Assembly (NCBI GenBank): GCA_019634925.1
Contig: JAHCAL010000003.1
Location: forward strand, 310,001-374,000
DNA: 64,000 nucleotides
Source: Pseudomonadales bacterium
GTDB lineage: Bacteria; Pseudomonadota; Gammaproteobacteria; Pseudomonadales; Azotimanducaceae
Direction: 5' to 3'
In this document: positions 37,012-44,896 of the stretch, one piece after another
How the letters are laid out: each line of letters starts with the position of its first letter
How positions within the stretch are numbered: position 1 is the stretch's first letter
Notes under the pieces: generated by a model
The model's database searches: none
The model's input: only the letters and a program-made list of their open reading frames with translations
Told to the model about the DNA's origin: nothing
Made by a program: the position numbers and the translations under genes

Positions 37012-37557
37012 TCAGTCAGCCGCTGTCACGGTGACCAGCTCGATCGCCGCGGTGCGGTCGCCGTCGCCCAACCAGACGATGCCCTCCTGGATCGTGCAGG
37101 TCAGGTTCATGGTGCGCCGTGCGAAGCCTTCGAGCGTCTCGAATTGCGCGTCGTCGAGCAACCGGATGTCGAGCCGGTCCAGGCGTGCGAGATCATCGCG
37201 CTGCCGGGCGTGCCAGAGGGCGAACGCGCGCGCGCCGTAAGCGACGAGCGATACGCGTTCCGACCGCCCGGCCGCGCGCCGCAGACGCCGTTCGTCCGGC
37301 AGACCGACCTCGATCCAGTGCAGGATGCTGCCTGTGGGATCGCGGCGCCACAGGTCGGGCTCGTCGTCGGTCGAGATGCCGCGGCCGAACGCGAGGTCCG
37401 GGGCCGCGAACAGCGCGTAGGCCAGGAGCCGCGCCATCAGGCGACCTTCCGATTCCGACGGATGGCGTGCAAGCGTCAGCGTGTGGTCGGCGTAGTAGTG
37501 CCGGTCGAGGTCGGAGATGCTGAGCTGGGCGCGGTAGACGGTGGCTTTCTGAGCCAA
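37012..37557 (-). CDS. yaeQ: YaeQ family protein
   Basis: A 181-aa protein, the same length as E. coli YaeQ, of the PD-(D/E)XK nuclease-like fold with unknown physiological role. It starts AQKATVYRAQLSISDLDRHY; other conserved segments are TLTLARHPSESEGRLMARLL, DDEPDLWRRD and WIEVGLPDERR, then TIQEGIVWLGDG. The start is a TTG at 37557, which gives exact collinearity with E. coli (MALKATIYKA) and has GAGG upstream; longer extensions are spurious. It converges with the membrane-protein gene. Confidence 0.92.
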   Translation of the reverse strand: MAQKATVYRAQLSISDLDRHYYADHTLTLARHPSESEGRLMARLLAYALFAAPDLAFGRGISTDDEPDLWRRDPTGSILHWIEVGLPDERRLRRAAGRSERVSLVAYGARAFALWHARQRDDLARLDRLDIRLLDDAQFETLEGFARRTMNLTCTIQEGIVWLGDGDRTAAIELVTVTAAD

Positions 37558-37867
37558 GATGGATCCTCGGAGTGTCTCGCAACTAATTGATACTGATTGT
37601 ATTGATGTGATCGTGGGCGGGCGGGAGGCAAGTCTGCGAGGTTGTGTGCGCACGTTTCCGCGGCGCGCGGCCGCTCGGTTTCCAGCAGGCGCGGCAGCTT
37701 CGCTACGTCCATTATGCCTCCATTTTTGTCTTCCTTTCCCTGACCCGCCCTTGTATAGTGCGCGGCGCCACCGGGCGGCGTACGGGAGCAGGGGTGCCCG
37801 GGGGTGGCCTGCGGGTCGTGGACGAGGGTCCTCCGCACAACAACACGAGTCAAGGAGATCGAACCTC
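37558..37867. promoter_or_regulatory. Divergent intergenic region yaeQ/ompA-like (310 bp)
   Basis: No gene is seen. An AT-rich patch at 37580-37610 contains TACAAT on the minus strand (37601-37596), a possible yaeQ -10. On the plus strand TATAGT at 37754 is a plausible -10 for the OmpA-like gene, giving a leader of about 105 nt. CAAGGAGAT at 37853-37861 is a strong ribosome site for that gene. Confidence 0.45.
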
Positions 37868-38926
37868 ATGAAATTGCGTGCTTCATTAGCGGCCGTCGGT
37901 CTCGCGCTCTCCGCGCAGGCGGCGGTAGCCGACGGTCCCCAGAAGGACCAGTTCTTCGTTTCGCTGCTCGGTGCGTACTACGACACGCGCGGCGACTATC
38001 GCGCCACCGACAGCGATCTCGGCCTCGGCGCCGGCCTCGGCTGGTCCTTCGCGGACAACTGGGCCGTGGAAGGCCAGTACTATCGTTTCGAACCCGATGC
38101 GCGGGTCAACGGCGTCAGCGGCAAGGTCGACATCGACATGTGGTCGGTGGGTCTGCTGCGCAGCTTCGACATCGGTCAGGGCTGGTCGCCGTACGTGGCG
38201 TTCGGCGTCGGCGAAGGCCGCTACGACCATGGCAGTCTGTGGAACGTCGGCCAGTTCCGCGACGAGCAGGCCCATCTCGGCGTGGGTTTCTTCGGCAACC
38301 TGAACCAGCGGTTCGCCATCCGCGGTGACGTCCGCGGCGTCTATCACAATCGTATCGATGCGGTGCGCCCGCTCGCGACGCTCGGTTTCACCATGATGCT
38401 CGGCGACACGGCCGCACCGGCCCCGGTCGCCGCGGCACCCGCACCGGCACCCGCACCGGCCCCTGCACCGGTCGACTCCGACGGCGACGGCGTCCCGGAT
38501 TCCATCGACCAGTGCCCAGGCACCCCGCGCGGCGTGCGGGTCGACGAGCGCGGCTGCGAAGTCGAACTCAAGGAGCCGGTCACGTTCAACCTGACGGTCG
38601 AGTTCGCCTTCGATTCCGCGGAAATCACCTCGGTATCGTTCAACGAACTGATGAACGCCATCCGGTTCCTGCGCGAGCATCCGAGCACGGTCGCGGTCGT
38701 CGAAGGGCACACGGACAGCCGTGGCAGCGACGACTACAACCAGCGGTTGTCCGAGCGTCGGGCCGAAGCGGTACGCGGCGTACTGGTGAATTCCGGTATT
38801 CCGGCGGAGCGCCTGACCAGCCGTGGTTACGGCGAGTCGCGCCCGATCGCGAGCAACGACACCGATGAAGGCCGGCAGCAGAACCGGCGCGTGACCGTCG
38901 TCGTATCCAGCGGCAACGGCGGCTGA
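37868..38926 (+). CDS. OmpA-family outer membrane protein
   Basis: A 352-aa outer-membrane protein. Signal peptide about 1-22 (KLRASLAAVGLALSAQAAVA), then an eight-strand OmpA-like beta-barrel to about residue 180. A linker of Ala-Pro repeats and a thrombospondin type-3-like calcium motif (DSDGDGVPDSIDQCPGTP) follow, then the peptidoglycan-binding OmpA domain (about 235-350) with EGHTDSRGSDDYNQRLSERR. Likely anchors the outer membrane to peptidoglycan. Strong SD before ATG and a strong 3' hairpin suggest high expression. Confidence 0.93.
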   Translation: MKLRASLAAVGLALSAQAAVADGPQKDQFFVSLLGAYYDTRGDYRATDSDLGLGAGLGWSFADNWAVEGQYYRFEPDARVNGVSGKVDIDMWSVGLLRSFDIGQGWSPYVAFGVGEGRYDHGSLWNVGQFRDEQAHLGVGFFGNLNQRFAIRGDVRGVYHNRIDAVRPLATLGFTMMLGDTAAPAPVAAAPAPAPAPAPAPVDSDGDGVPDSIDQCPGTPRGVRVDERGCEVELKEPVTFNLTVEFAFDSAEITSVSFNELMNAIRFLREHPSTVAVVEGHTDSRGSDDYNQRLSERRAEAVRGVLVNSGIPAERLTSRGYGESRPIASNDTDEGRQQNRRVTVVVSSGNGG

Positions 38927-38941
38927 TCCGAAACAGCCTCG

Positions 38942-38980
38942 GCGATCGATCCGCGGGCGCAGATCCCGCGGGTCGATCGC
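38942..38980 (+). terminator. Strong hairpin downstream of the OmpA-like gene
   Basis: Arms 38942-38957 and 38965-38980 form a 16-bp RNA stem (one G-U pair) with a 7-nt loop, 15 nt after the stop codon. No U-run follows, so it may terminate, block 3' exonucleases, or both. Confidence 0.6.
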
Positions 38981-39056
38981 ATCCCGCTGCGGTTACCTGC
39001 CGATCCGGCTGCGGTCCCGGCACGCCGGCGGCCGTGCACCCACGACAATCCTCGTC

Positions 39057-39743
39057 TCAGGTCATCGCCCCGGCGGCGACCGACATCTCCTCGTACAGGT
39101 GCGAACAGTCGTTGAAGCGTCGCACCATGATGCGTCCCTCCACCATCACGATGTGACTGATGGAGCCGTTGTCGGCGCCAGTGAACGCGAATGGTCGTGC
39201 GCCGGTCGCGTGCGCCAGTATGTGAGCGATGACGCCGCCGTGCACGAACGCGGCGACCAACTGGTCGGGATGGTGGCGTGCGATCCGTTCGAGGCTCTTG
39301 GTCAGGCGCTCTCCCAGGGCATCGTGTGACTCGCCGCCCGGAATCACGTCCCAGCGCTGCTCCAGCTGCACACGCTGGTAGATCGGGTCGTTTTCGTGTG
39401 CCTTGATGCGCAGCAGCCCGCCCTCCCATTCGCCGAGGAAAACCTCGCGCAGGTCGGGATCCACGATCGGCGCCAGGCCGAGATGGGCGCACAGAGGCGC
39501 CGCGGTCTCGGCAGTCCGGCGCAGGTTCGATACGTATACCGCGCTGATCGGCTGATGGCGCAGGCGTGCGCCGATGCGTTCTGCCTGTTCGCGGCCGTTC
39601 GGATGCAGTTCGGGGTCGCCGTGGCCGTCGACCAGTGGGAACGGCTGATCGGGCGTGGCGGCACGTGACTCGCCGTGCCGCACCAGCAGGATTTCGGTTG
39701 CACCCGGTGGGCGCTGAAAACGGGCCTGGCGATACTCCTTCAT
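39057..39743 (-). CDS. Histidine phosphatase family protein (phosphoglycerate mutase-like)
   Basis: A 228-aa member of histidine phosphatase branch 1. The RHG catalytic motif is ILLVRHGESRAA near residue 20. Other active-site elements are NLRRTAETAAPL (Arg), DLREVFLGEWEGG (Glu) and AAFVHGGVIAHILA (second His). Such proteins range from phosphoglycerate mutases to broad phosphatases; the substrate is unknown. The ATG at 39743 begins MKEYRQARFQ. It is divergent from the APH-fold kinase gene. Confidence 0.88.
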   Translation of the reverse strand: MKEYRQARFQRPPGATEILLVRHGESRAATPDQPFPLVDGHGDPELHPNGREQAERIGARLRHQPISAVYVSNLRRTAETAAPLCAHLGLAPIVDPDLREVFLGEWEGGLLRIKAHENDPIYQRVQLEQRWDVIPGGESHDALGERLTKSLERIARHHPDQLVAAFVHGGVIAHILAHATGARPFAFTGADNGSISHIVMVEGRIMVRRFNDCSHLYEEMSVAAGAMT

Positions 39744-39800
39744 GGTCCTCCTCGACTTCGAAACGATGGGTGGCCGCGGATCGAGGCGCCATCATATATC

Positions 39801-39826
39801 GACCCGTACGGACCCGTACGGACCCG
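39801..39826 (+). repeat. 10-bp tandem repeat, 2.6 copies
   Basis: GACCCGTACG occurs twice perfectly, followed by GACCCG, between the divergent phosphatase and kinase genes. Short; significance unclear. Confidence 0.7.
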
Positions 39827-39892
39827 GTGGGCCGCAGGCCCGGTCACGATCCGTTAAACTGCGACGCCAGACCGTCATTCATCAGGTACGCG

Positions 39893-40969
39893 ATGACCGC
39901 CATTCCGACGCCCGAAACGCTCACGCCGCAGTGGTTCACCGACTGCCTGAGGGCTGCCGGTCATCGTGACGTCCGCGTGCGCGACTTCCGCGCAACGCGT
40001 ATCGGCACCGGCCAGATCGGGCTCTGCCTGCGTTTCGAGCTCGACCTGGAGGATGCCGATCCCGGCGTGCCGCGCACGCTGGTCGGCAAGTTTCCCTCGG
40101 ACGACCCGACCAGCCGGGCGACCGGCGTACAGCTGCGCAACTACCTGAAGGAGGTTTCCTTCTACCAGTCTCTGCAGCGGCGCCTCGACGTTTCGACACC
40201 ACGCTGTTACTTCGCCCGCATCGACGGCGAGGGACCGGCGTTCGCGCTGCTGCTCGAGGACCTCGCGCCCGCGGCGCAGGGCGATCAACTATCGGGCTGC
40301 AGCGCCGATGTCGCGCGGGCGGCCGTGCTGGAGCTGGTCGGACTGCACGGACCCAGCTGGAACGATCCGGCCTTTCGCGGGGTGGACTGGATCGGCGAGC
40401 CCGACGCCGCGGGGCGGGAACAGCTGCGGGCGCTCTACGCCGGACTCTTGCCCGGCTTCCTCGATCGTTACGGCGACCGGCTCGAGCCCGACGAACGCGC
40501 GATCCTCGCAGCGGTCGCCGACGCGCCGGGCGCGCCGCTGTACGCGCCGCTCGGACGGCCTTTCGCGCTCGTCCACGTGGACTATCGGCTCGACAACCTG
40601 CTGATCGACCGGCGCCGCTCGCCACCGGCGATCGCGGTGGTCGACTGGCAGAGCATCACGCTCGGCAATCCGCTCGCCGACGTCGCGTACTTTCTCGGTG
40701 CCGGCATGCTGCCCGAGGCCCGGCGTCCGGTCGAAGCGTCGATCGTGCGCGCCTACCACACGCGCCTCGTGGAGCGGGGTATCGCAGACTACCCATGGGC
40801 CGAGTGCTGGGAGGACTACCGACGCGGCAGTTTCGCCGGCTTCGGGGTCACCGTGATCGCGTCGATGCTGGTGCAGCAGACGGTACGCGGCGACGAGATG
40901 TTCACCGTGATGGCGCGCCGGCACAGCCGGCACGCGCTCGATCTCGGTGCAGATGAATTCCTGTCGTGA
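39893..40969 (+). CDS. APH-fold phosphotransferase family protein
   Basis: A 358-aa kinase-fold protein of the aminoglycoside/choline phosphotransferase superfamily. The catalytic loop is LVHVDYRLDNLLID (HxDxxxxN, here HVDYRLDN) and the metal-binding Asp lies in VVDWQSITLGNPLADVAYFL; the N-lobe lysine is probably VGKFPSD. Antibiotic resistance is unlikely. Related stand-alone proteins in lipid degraders resemble the APH domain fused to ACAD10/11 in eukaryotes, so a hydroxyacyl-substrate kinase is one possibility. The ATG at 39893 is chosen; upstream in-frame sequence overlaps the divergent gene. Confidence 0.82.
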   Translation: MTAIPTPETLTPQWFTDCLRAAGHRDVRVRDFRATRIGTGQIGLCLRFELDLEDADPGVPRTLVGKFPSDDPTSRATGVQLRNYLKEVSFYQSLQRRLDVSTPRCYFARIDGEGPAFALLLEDLAPAAQGDQLSGCSADVARAAVLELVGLHGPSWNDPAFRGVDWIGEPDAAGREQLRALYAGLLPGFLDRYGDRLEPDERAILAAVADAPGAPLYAPLGRPFALVHVDYRLDNLLIDRRRSPPAIAVVDWQSITLGNPLADVAYFLGAGMLPEARRPVEASIVRAYHTRLVERGIADYPWAECWEDYRRGSFAGFGVTVIASMLVQQTVRGDEMFTVMARRHSRHALDLGADEFLS

Positions 40970-40991
40970 TGGCGGGTGACGGATACATCCG

Positions 40992-42809
40992 ATGAGCATC
41001 CTGCGGCTCTCCGGCGTGCAGCTCGCGTACGGCCATCATCCGTTGCTGGATGGCGTCGATCTGGTGCTCGAACGGCGCGAGCGTGTTGCACTGGTCGGCC
41101 GCAACGGCACCGGCAAGTCGAGCCTACTGAAGGTCCTCGGCGGCATGCTGCTCCCGGATGGCGGCGAGCGCTGGATCGCGGACGGTACGCGCATCGCATA
41201 TCTGCAGCAGGACGTGCCGGACGATCCGGATGCAACCGTGTTCGCGACGGTCGCGGCGGGACTCGCGGACGTGGAAGCCTGGGAGCGCGATCACCGCGTG
41301 GAGGCAATGCTCACGACGATGGGTCTGCCCGGTGAGCGGCCGATGCGCGAATGCTCCGGCGGTATACGGCGCCGTGCGCTGCTCGCGCAGGCGCTGGTCG
41401 GCGAGCCGGGCCTGCTGTTGCTCGACGAGCCGACCAACCATCTCGACATCGATTCGATTACTGCGCTCGAGGAAACGCTGCTCGCTTTTCGGGGCACGCT
41501 GGTGTTCGTGACCCACGACCGCGCCCTGATCGCGCGTGTCGCCGAGCGTATCATCGAGCTGGATCGCGGCCGGCTGACCAGCTTTCCCGGCGACTATGCC
41601 GCCTACCTCGCGCGCAAGGCCGTCATGCTGGAAGAAGAAGCGCGTGCCGACGCGCGGTTCGACAAACGGCTCGCCGAAGAGGAGGTCTGGATCCGCACCG
41701 GCATCAAGGCGCGGCGGACCCGCAACGAAGGTCGGGTGCGGCGCCTCGAAGCGCTGCGCCGCGAGCGCGCGGAGCGACTCGCGCCGAAAGGCCAGGTGCG
41801 GTTGGCCATCGAGCGCGGCAGCGAGTCGGGCGCGCTCGTCGCGGAACTCGCGAACGTCTCGTTCGGCAACGCGGCGTATGGTGACGGCGCGCCGATCATC
41901 CGCGACTTCTCGACGCGCATCATGCGTGGCGACCGGATCGGCATCGTCGGACCGAACGGGTGTGGCAAGACCACGCTGCTGCGGCTGTTGCTCGGCCAGC
42001 TCGAGCCCGACAGCGGTACCGTCAAACTCGGCACCCGGCTCGCGATCGCCTACTTCGACCAGCAGCGGGAGCGCCTGCGCCTCGACGAGACGGTGCGCCA
42101 GAACGTGGTGGAGGGATCCGACTACATCACGGTCAACGGCAAGTCGCGGCACGTGATCGGTTACCTCGGAGATTTCCTGTTCGAGCCCGCCCGCTGCAAC
42201 TCGCCGGTCAGCAGCCTGTCCGGGGGTGAACGCAACCGCCTGTTGCTGGCCAGACTGTTCAGCCAGCCGACCAACCTGCTGGTGCTGGACGAGCCGACCA
42301 ACGACCTCGACGTGGAGACCCTCGAACTGCTCGAGGAACTGCTCTGCGATTACGACGGCACGGTACTCCTCGTGAGCCACGATCGGGCCTTCCTGGACGC
42401 GGTGGTGACCAGCACCATCGTCTTCGAAGGCGGCGGCCGTGTGCGGGAATACGTCGGTGGCTATTCCGACTGGCTGCGCCAGACGGATGGGGGCATGCCA
42501 GGTTCAGGGGCGACGGAAGGCCGCGCGGAAGAGCCGCTGCAGCCAAAGCGCACCGCGGTGGCGACCGCATCGGTGCCGAAACGCCGGCTCGGTTACAAGG
42601 AGTCGCGCGAGCTCGAAGCGCTGCCGGCACGCATCGAACTGCTGGAAACGCGGCAGGCCGAACTGCAGGCGCAGGTGAGCGCGCCGGAGTTCTATCGGCA
42701 GGATCAGCCCGCGATCGCGGCCCGGCTGGCCGAACTTGCGGCGCTCGACGAATCCCTCCTGGCTGCCTACGCGCGCTGGGAGGAACTCGAGGCGCTGGCT
42801 GCACGCTGA
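40992..42809 (+). CDS. uup: ABC-F ATPase Uup
   Basis: A 605-aa soluble ABC-F protein with two ATPase domains. The first has Walker A GRNGTGKSS, signature CSGGIRRRALL and Walker B LLLLDEPTNHLD. The second has GPNGCGKTT, LSGGERNRLLLARL and LLVLDEPTNDLD. The C-terminal ~80 residues contain RRLGYKESRELEALPARI, a helical coiled-coil DNA-binding region characteristic of Uup. Implicated elsewhere in ribosome function and suppressing transposon excision. It follows the kinase gene by 22 nt. Confidence 0.92.
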   Translation: MSILRLSGVQLAYGHHPLLDGVDLVLERRERVALVGRNGTGKSSLLKVLGGMLLPDGGERWIADGTRIAYLQQDVPDDPDATVFATVAAGLADVEAWERDHRVEAMLTTMGLPGERPMRECSGGIRRRALLAQALVGEPGLLLLDEPTNHLDIDSITALEETLLAFRGTLVFVTHDRALIARVAERIIELDRGRLTSFPGDYAAYLARKAVMLEEEARADARFDKRLAEEEVWIRTGIKARRTRNEGRVRRLEALRRERAERLAPKGQVRLAIERGSESGALVAELANVSFGNAAYGDGAPIIRDFSTRIMRGDRIGIVGPNGCGKTTLLRLLLGQLEPDSGTVKLGTRLAIAYFDQQRERLRLDETVRQNVVEGSDYITVNGKSRHVIGYLGDFLFEPARCNSPVSSLSGGERNRLLLARLFSQPTNLLVLDEPTNDLDVETLELLEELLCDYDGTVLLVSHDRAFLDAVVTSTIVFEGGGRVREYVGGYSDWLRQTDGGMPGSGATEGRAEEPLQPKRTAVATASVPKRRLGYKESRELEALPARIELLETRQAELQAQVSAPEFYRQDQPAIAARLAELAALDESLLAAYARWEELEALAAR

Positions 42810-42882
42810 GCAGAACACGACTGCCCCGGCACTGCGTTGTCGCACGCGCTGGCGCACGGCTCGGACGCCCGGTCCGGGGCGA

Positions 42883-44769
42883 TCAGGGCACGTACCAGAT
42901 CGGCGAACTGTAGGCGCGCTCCTGCAGCACGGACGGTCCCTCGGTGGGCTCGGTGAGACCGAGTGCGAGCGCGTCGAGCAGGGCGTGGCGCGGGGTGGGA
43001 ATCTCGAGCACGCGTACGTAATAGAAAGCCGGCGACCCCGGATCGAACGCCGGGTCGCGCCAGACGGTCTGCAGGTCCGGGGCTCCGATGGCGCGCGTGA
43101 ACGTGCCGCGTGTGCGGTCGACGGTATCGCCGACCGGCGGCAGCCTGCCGTCCGCGTCCGGCGTGCGCGCCCCGGACCACACCACGTCGAACACCGTTTC
43201 GTGTGAGCGGCCGGTCGCGTCCAGCCAGCCCTTGACCACCTGCACACGGTCGAGCGTGCCCGACGACGGATCCATGCCGGCGACGATCATCAGCGTGGGG
43301 GCCGAGTCGTCCCGGCCCGCCGGCGCCTCTGCCGAGGTCAGCGTACCGCCCATGGGCACCCCGTCCCGGTAACCCGCTTCGATCCAGTCCGGCGTTTCGA
43401 GCGTCGCGTCGGTGAACGTCCAGCCGGCGAAGACCCGCAGGCGGATACGCGGCCCGGTGGTCGCGTAGACCTCGCGGCGCTGGAACGCGTCCATGATGGA
43501 CTTGCGGTCGTTCGTATCCGCCCAGACCGCGGCGAGCCCGGCAGCGGACATGCTCCAGCCGGTAGGTCCGGTGGTGAGCGCATCGACCTGCTTGTTTTCC
43601 GGGATCGAGTCGAGCGCGGTCTTGCCCCAGAAATTGGGTTCCTCGGCCGACGCGAGCCCTGTGTGCGAATCGGTGGAGCCGATGAGTCCGAACCGGAACG
43701 GATTGATGCCGAGATCGCGCTCGATCTCGAGGCCGGTCCGCAATCCGGCGCGCACGTAGTCGCCGGGACGGGCGGAGTAGGGGTCCGGCGCCTGCTCGAG
43801 GTAGTGCGTATAGGTCTCGAAATCCGCGAACGGATCGTCCGGTGAGAGTTCCGGATGGGTTTCCGAATCGCCCTTGATCTGGGTGACCTCGACCAGCGTT
43901 TCGAAGCGGCGCTGCAACTCTGCGTAGTCGGCCGTCATCGGGCCGCCGCGCAGGGTCTCACGGTCGAACATGAGGCCCTTGGAAATGTTGGAGTTGTGCG
44001 GGATGGCGACGAAACGCACGCCGGTGCGATCGTGTGTCGCGGCGAGCCAGTCCCAGAGATCGTCGGGGTACGGACTGTCGGCGGAGGAGAATGGCAGGAA
44101 GTTCGCGGCACCTGCCGCGTCCGCGTCGCTCACGACGATCCGGTGCAGGTTTGCGCCACCGGGGTTGGAACTCCATTCCCAGCCGATCAGTGCCGTGAAG
44201 CGCCCCGGCTCATTGTGCGCGTCCGCGGCACTCGCGATGGCCGACCAGGCATTGTTGAGCGACACGTCGGCGCCCGGCGGCGGATTGCCGGCCACTTCGC
44301 GCCAGCGGAGTGCCGCTGCGCGGGGTTCCTCCGCGACCGGCAGCAGGTCGCGAAAGTAGTCGGCCCCGGTGCCGCCGTCGATGGCCCGGCGGATGCGCCA
44401 TTCGTTGAACCAGTACACCAGGCGCTCCAGGGGATTGGGGTCGGGATCCTGGATGCCGCTCAGGTAGATGTCGCGGATTCCGCCCAGGAATTCCGCATGG
44501 TCCGAAACGACCAGGAAGTCGAGGGGCGTCTGGATCTGGACGCGCGCGCGTGTGTAGGGGTGGAGTACCGGCAGGCCGCGTGCGTAGCGATAGGCGACGT
44601 CCGGGTCGGCGCTCATGTTGCCGTTCAGGAAGGCGTCGAATGAATACGAAGTATGCAGGTGGGTATCGCCCCACAGCAGCTGGCGATCCGGGTTCGCGTG
44701 CGCAGCCGTGCCGGCGAGGCAAACGCTACAGACCGCGAACAGCCAGACGATCGGCACGGGTGTGCGCAT
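42883..44769 (-). CDS. DUF3604 domain protein, exported PHP-like
   Basis: A 628-aa exported protein. Signal peptide about 1-23 (PIVWLFAVCSVCLAGTAAHA). The mature protein starts with the DUF3604 hallmark LLWGDTHLHTSYSFDAF, resembling PHP-type metal-site motifs, followed by FLVVSDHAEFLG, FVAIPHNSNISKG and GLIGSTDSHTGLASAEEPNFWG. These His/Asp motifs suggest a metallohydrolase; no substrate is established to my knowledge. The ATG at 44769 has GGGGAGG before it. It runs divergently from the MlrC-family gene, and the two may share a regulator. Confidence 0.86.
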   Translation of the reverse strand: MRTPVPIVWLFAVCSVCLAGTAAHANPDRQLLWGDTHLHTSYSFDAFLNGNMSADPDVAYRYARGLPVLHPYTRARVQIQTPLDFLVVSDHAEFLGGIRDIYLSGIQDPDPNPLERLVYWFNEWRIRRAIDGGTGADYFRDLLPVAEEPRAAALRWREVAGNPPPGADVSLNNAWSAIASAADAHNEPGRFTALIGWEWSSNPGGANLHRIVVSDADAAGAANFLPFSSADSPYPDDLWDWLAATHDRTGVRFVAIPHNSNISKGLMFDRETLRGGPMTADYAELQRRFETLVEVTQIKGDSETHPELSPDDPFADFETYTHYLEQAPDPYSARPGDYVRAGLRTGLEIERDLGINPFRFGLIGSTDSHTGLASAEEPNFWGKTALDSIPENKQVDALTTGPTGWSMSAAGLAAVWADTNDRKSIMDAFQRREVYATTGPRIRLRVFAGWTFTDATLETPDWIEAGYRDGVPMGGTLTSAEAPAGRDDSAPTLMIVAGMDPSSGTLDRVQVVKGWLDATGRSHETVFDVVWSGARTPDADGRLPPVGDTVDRTRGTFTRAIGAPDLQTVWRDPAFDPGSPAFYYVRVLEIPTPRHALLDALALGLTEPTEGPSVLQERAYSSPIWYVP

Positions 44770-44810
44770 GCGGTGTCCTCCCCGTTCCATTCGGGCGCTG
44801 CGAAGGGTCG

Positions 44811-44872
44811 ACAGTATGCGTGATGCACGAACCGGTTCGCTACAATCCGGTCCGTCCGGAACGCCGGACCGG
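44811..44872. promoter_or_regulatory. Divergent regulatory region DUF3604/mlrC: palindrome, -10, leader hairpin
   Basis: A perfect 12-bp palindrome CGAACCGGTTCG lies at 44828-44839, directly abutting TACAAT at 44841, a -10 candidate for the MlrC gene. Downstream, CCGGTCCG (44847-44854) and CGGACCGG (44865-44872) form an 8-bp hairpin in the predicted leader, just before GGGAGGA. On the other strand TACTGT (44816-44811) may serve the DUF3604 gene. Confidence 0.45.
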
Positions 44873-44896
44873 AAGCCGGGCAGGGAGGAAGCAGCC

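Noticed and set aside
38440..38475. Short GC-rich repeats in the OmpA-like gene as a regulatory repeat
   Set aside because: They encode the Ala-Pro linker in frame, a normal feature of OmpA-like hinge regions.
39893..40969. Aminoglycoside resistance gene
   Set aside because: Only the general APH kinase fold is shared. The N-lobe and overall sequence fit the broad phosphotransferase family in environmental bacteria, with no mobile or resistance context.
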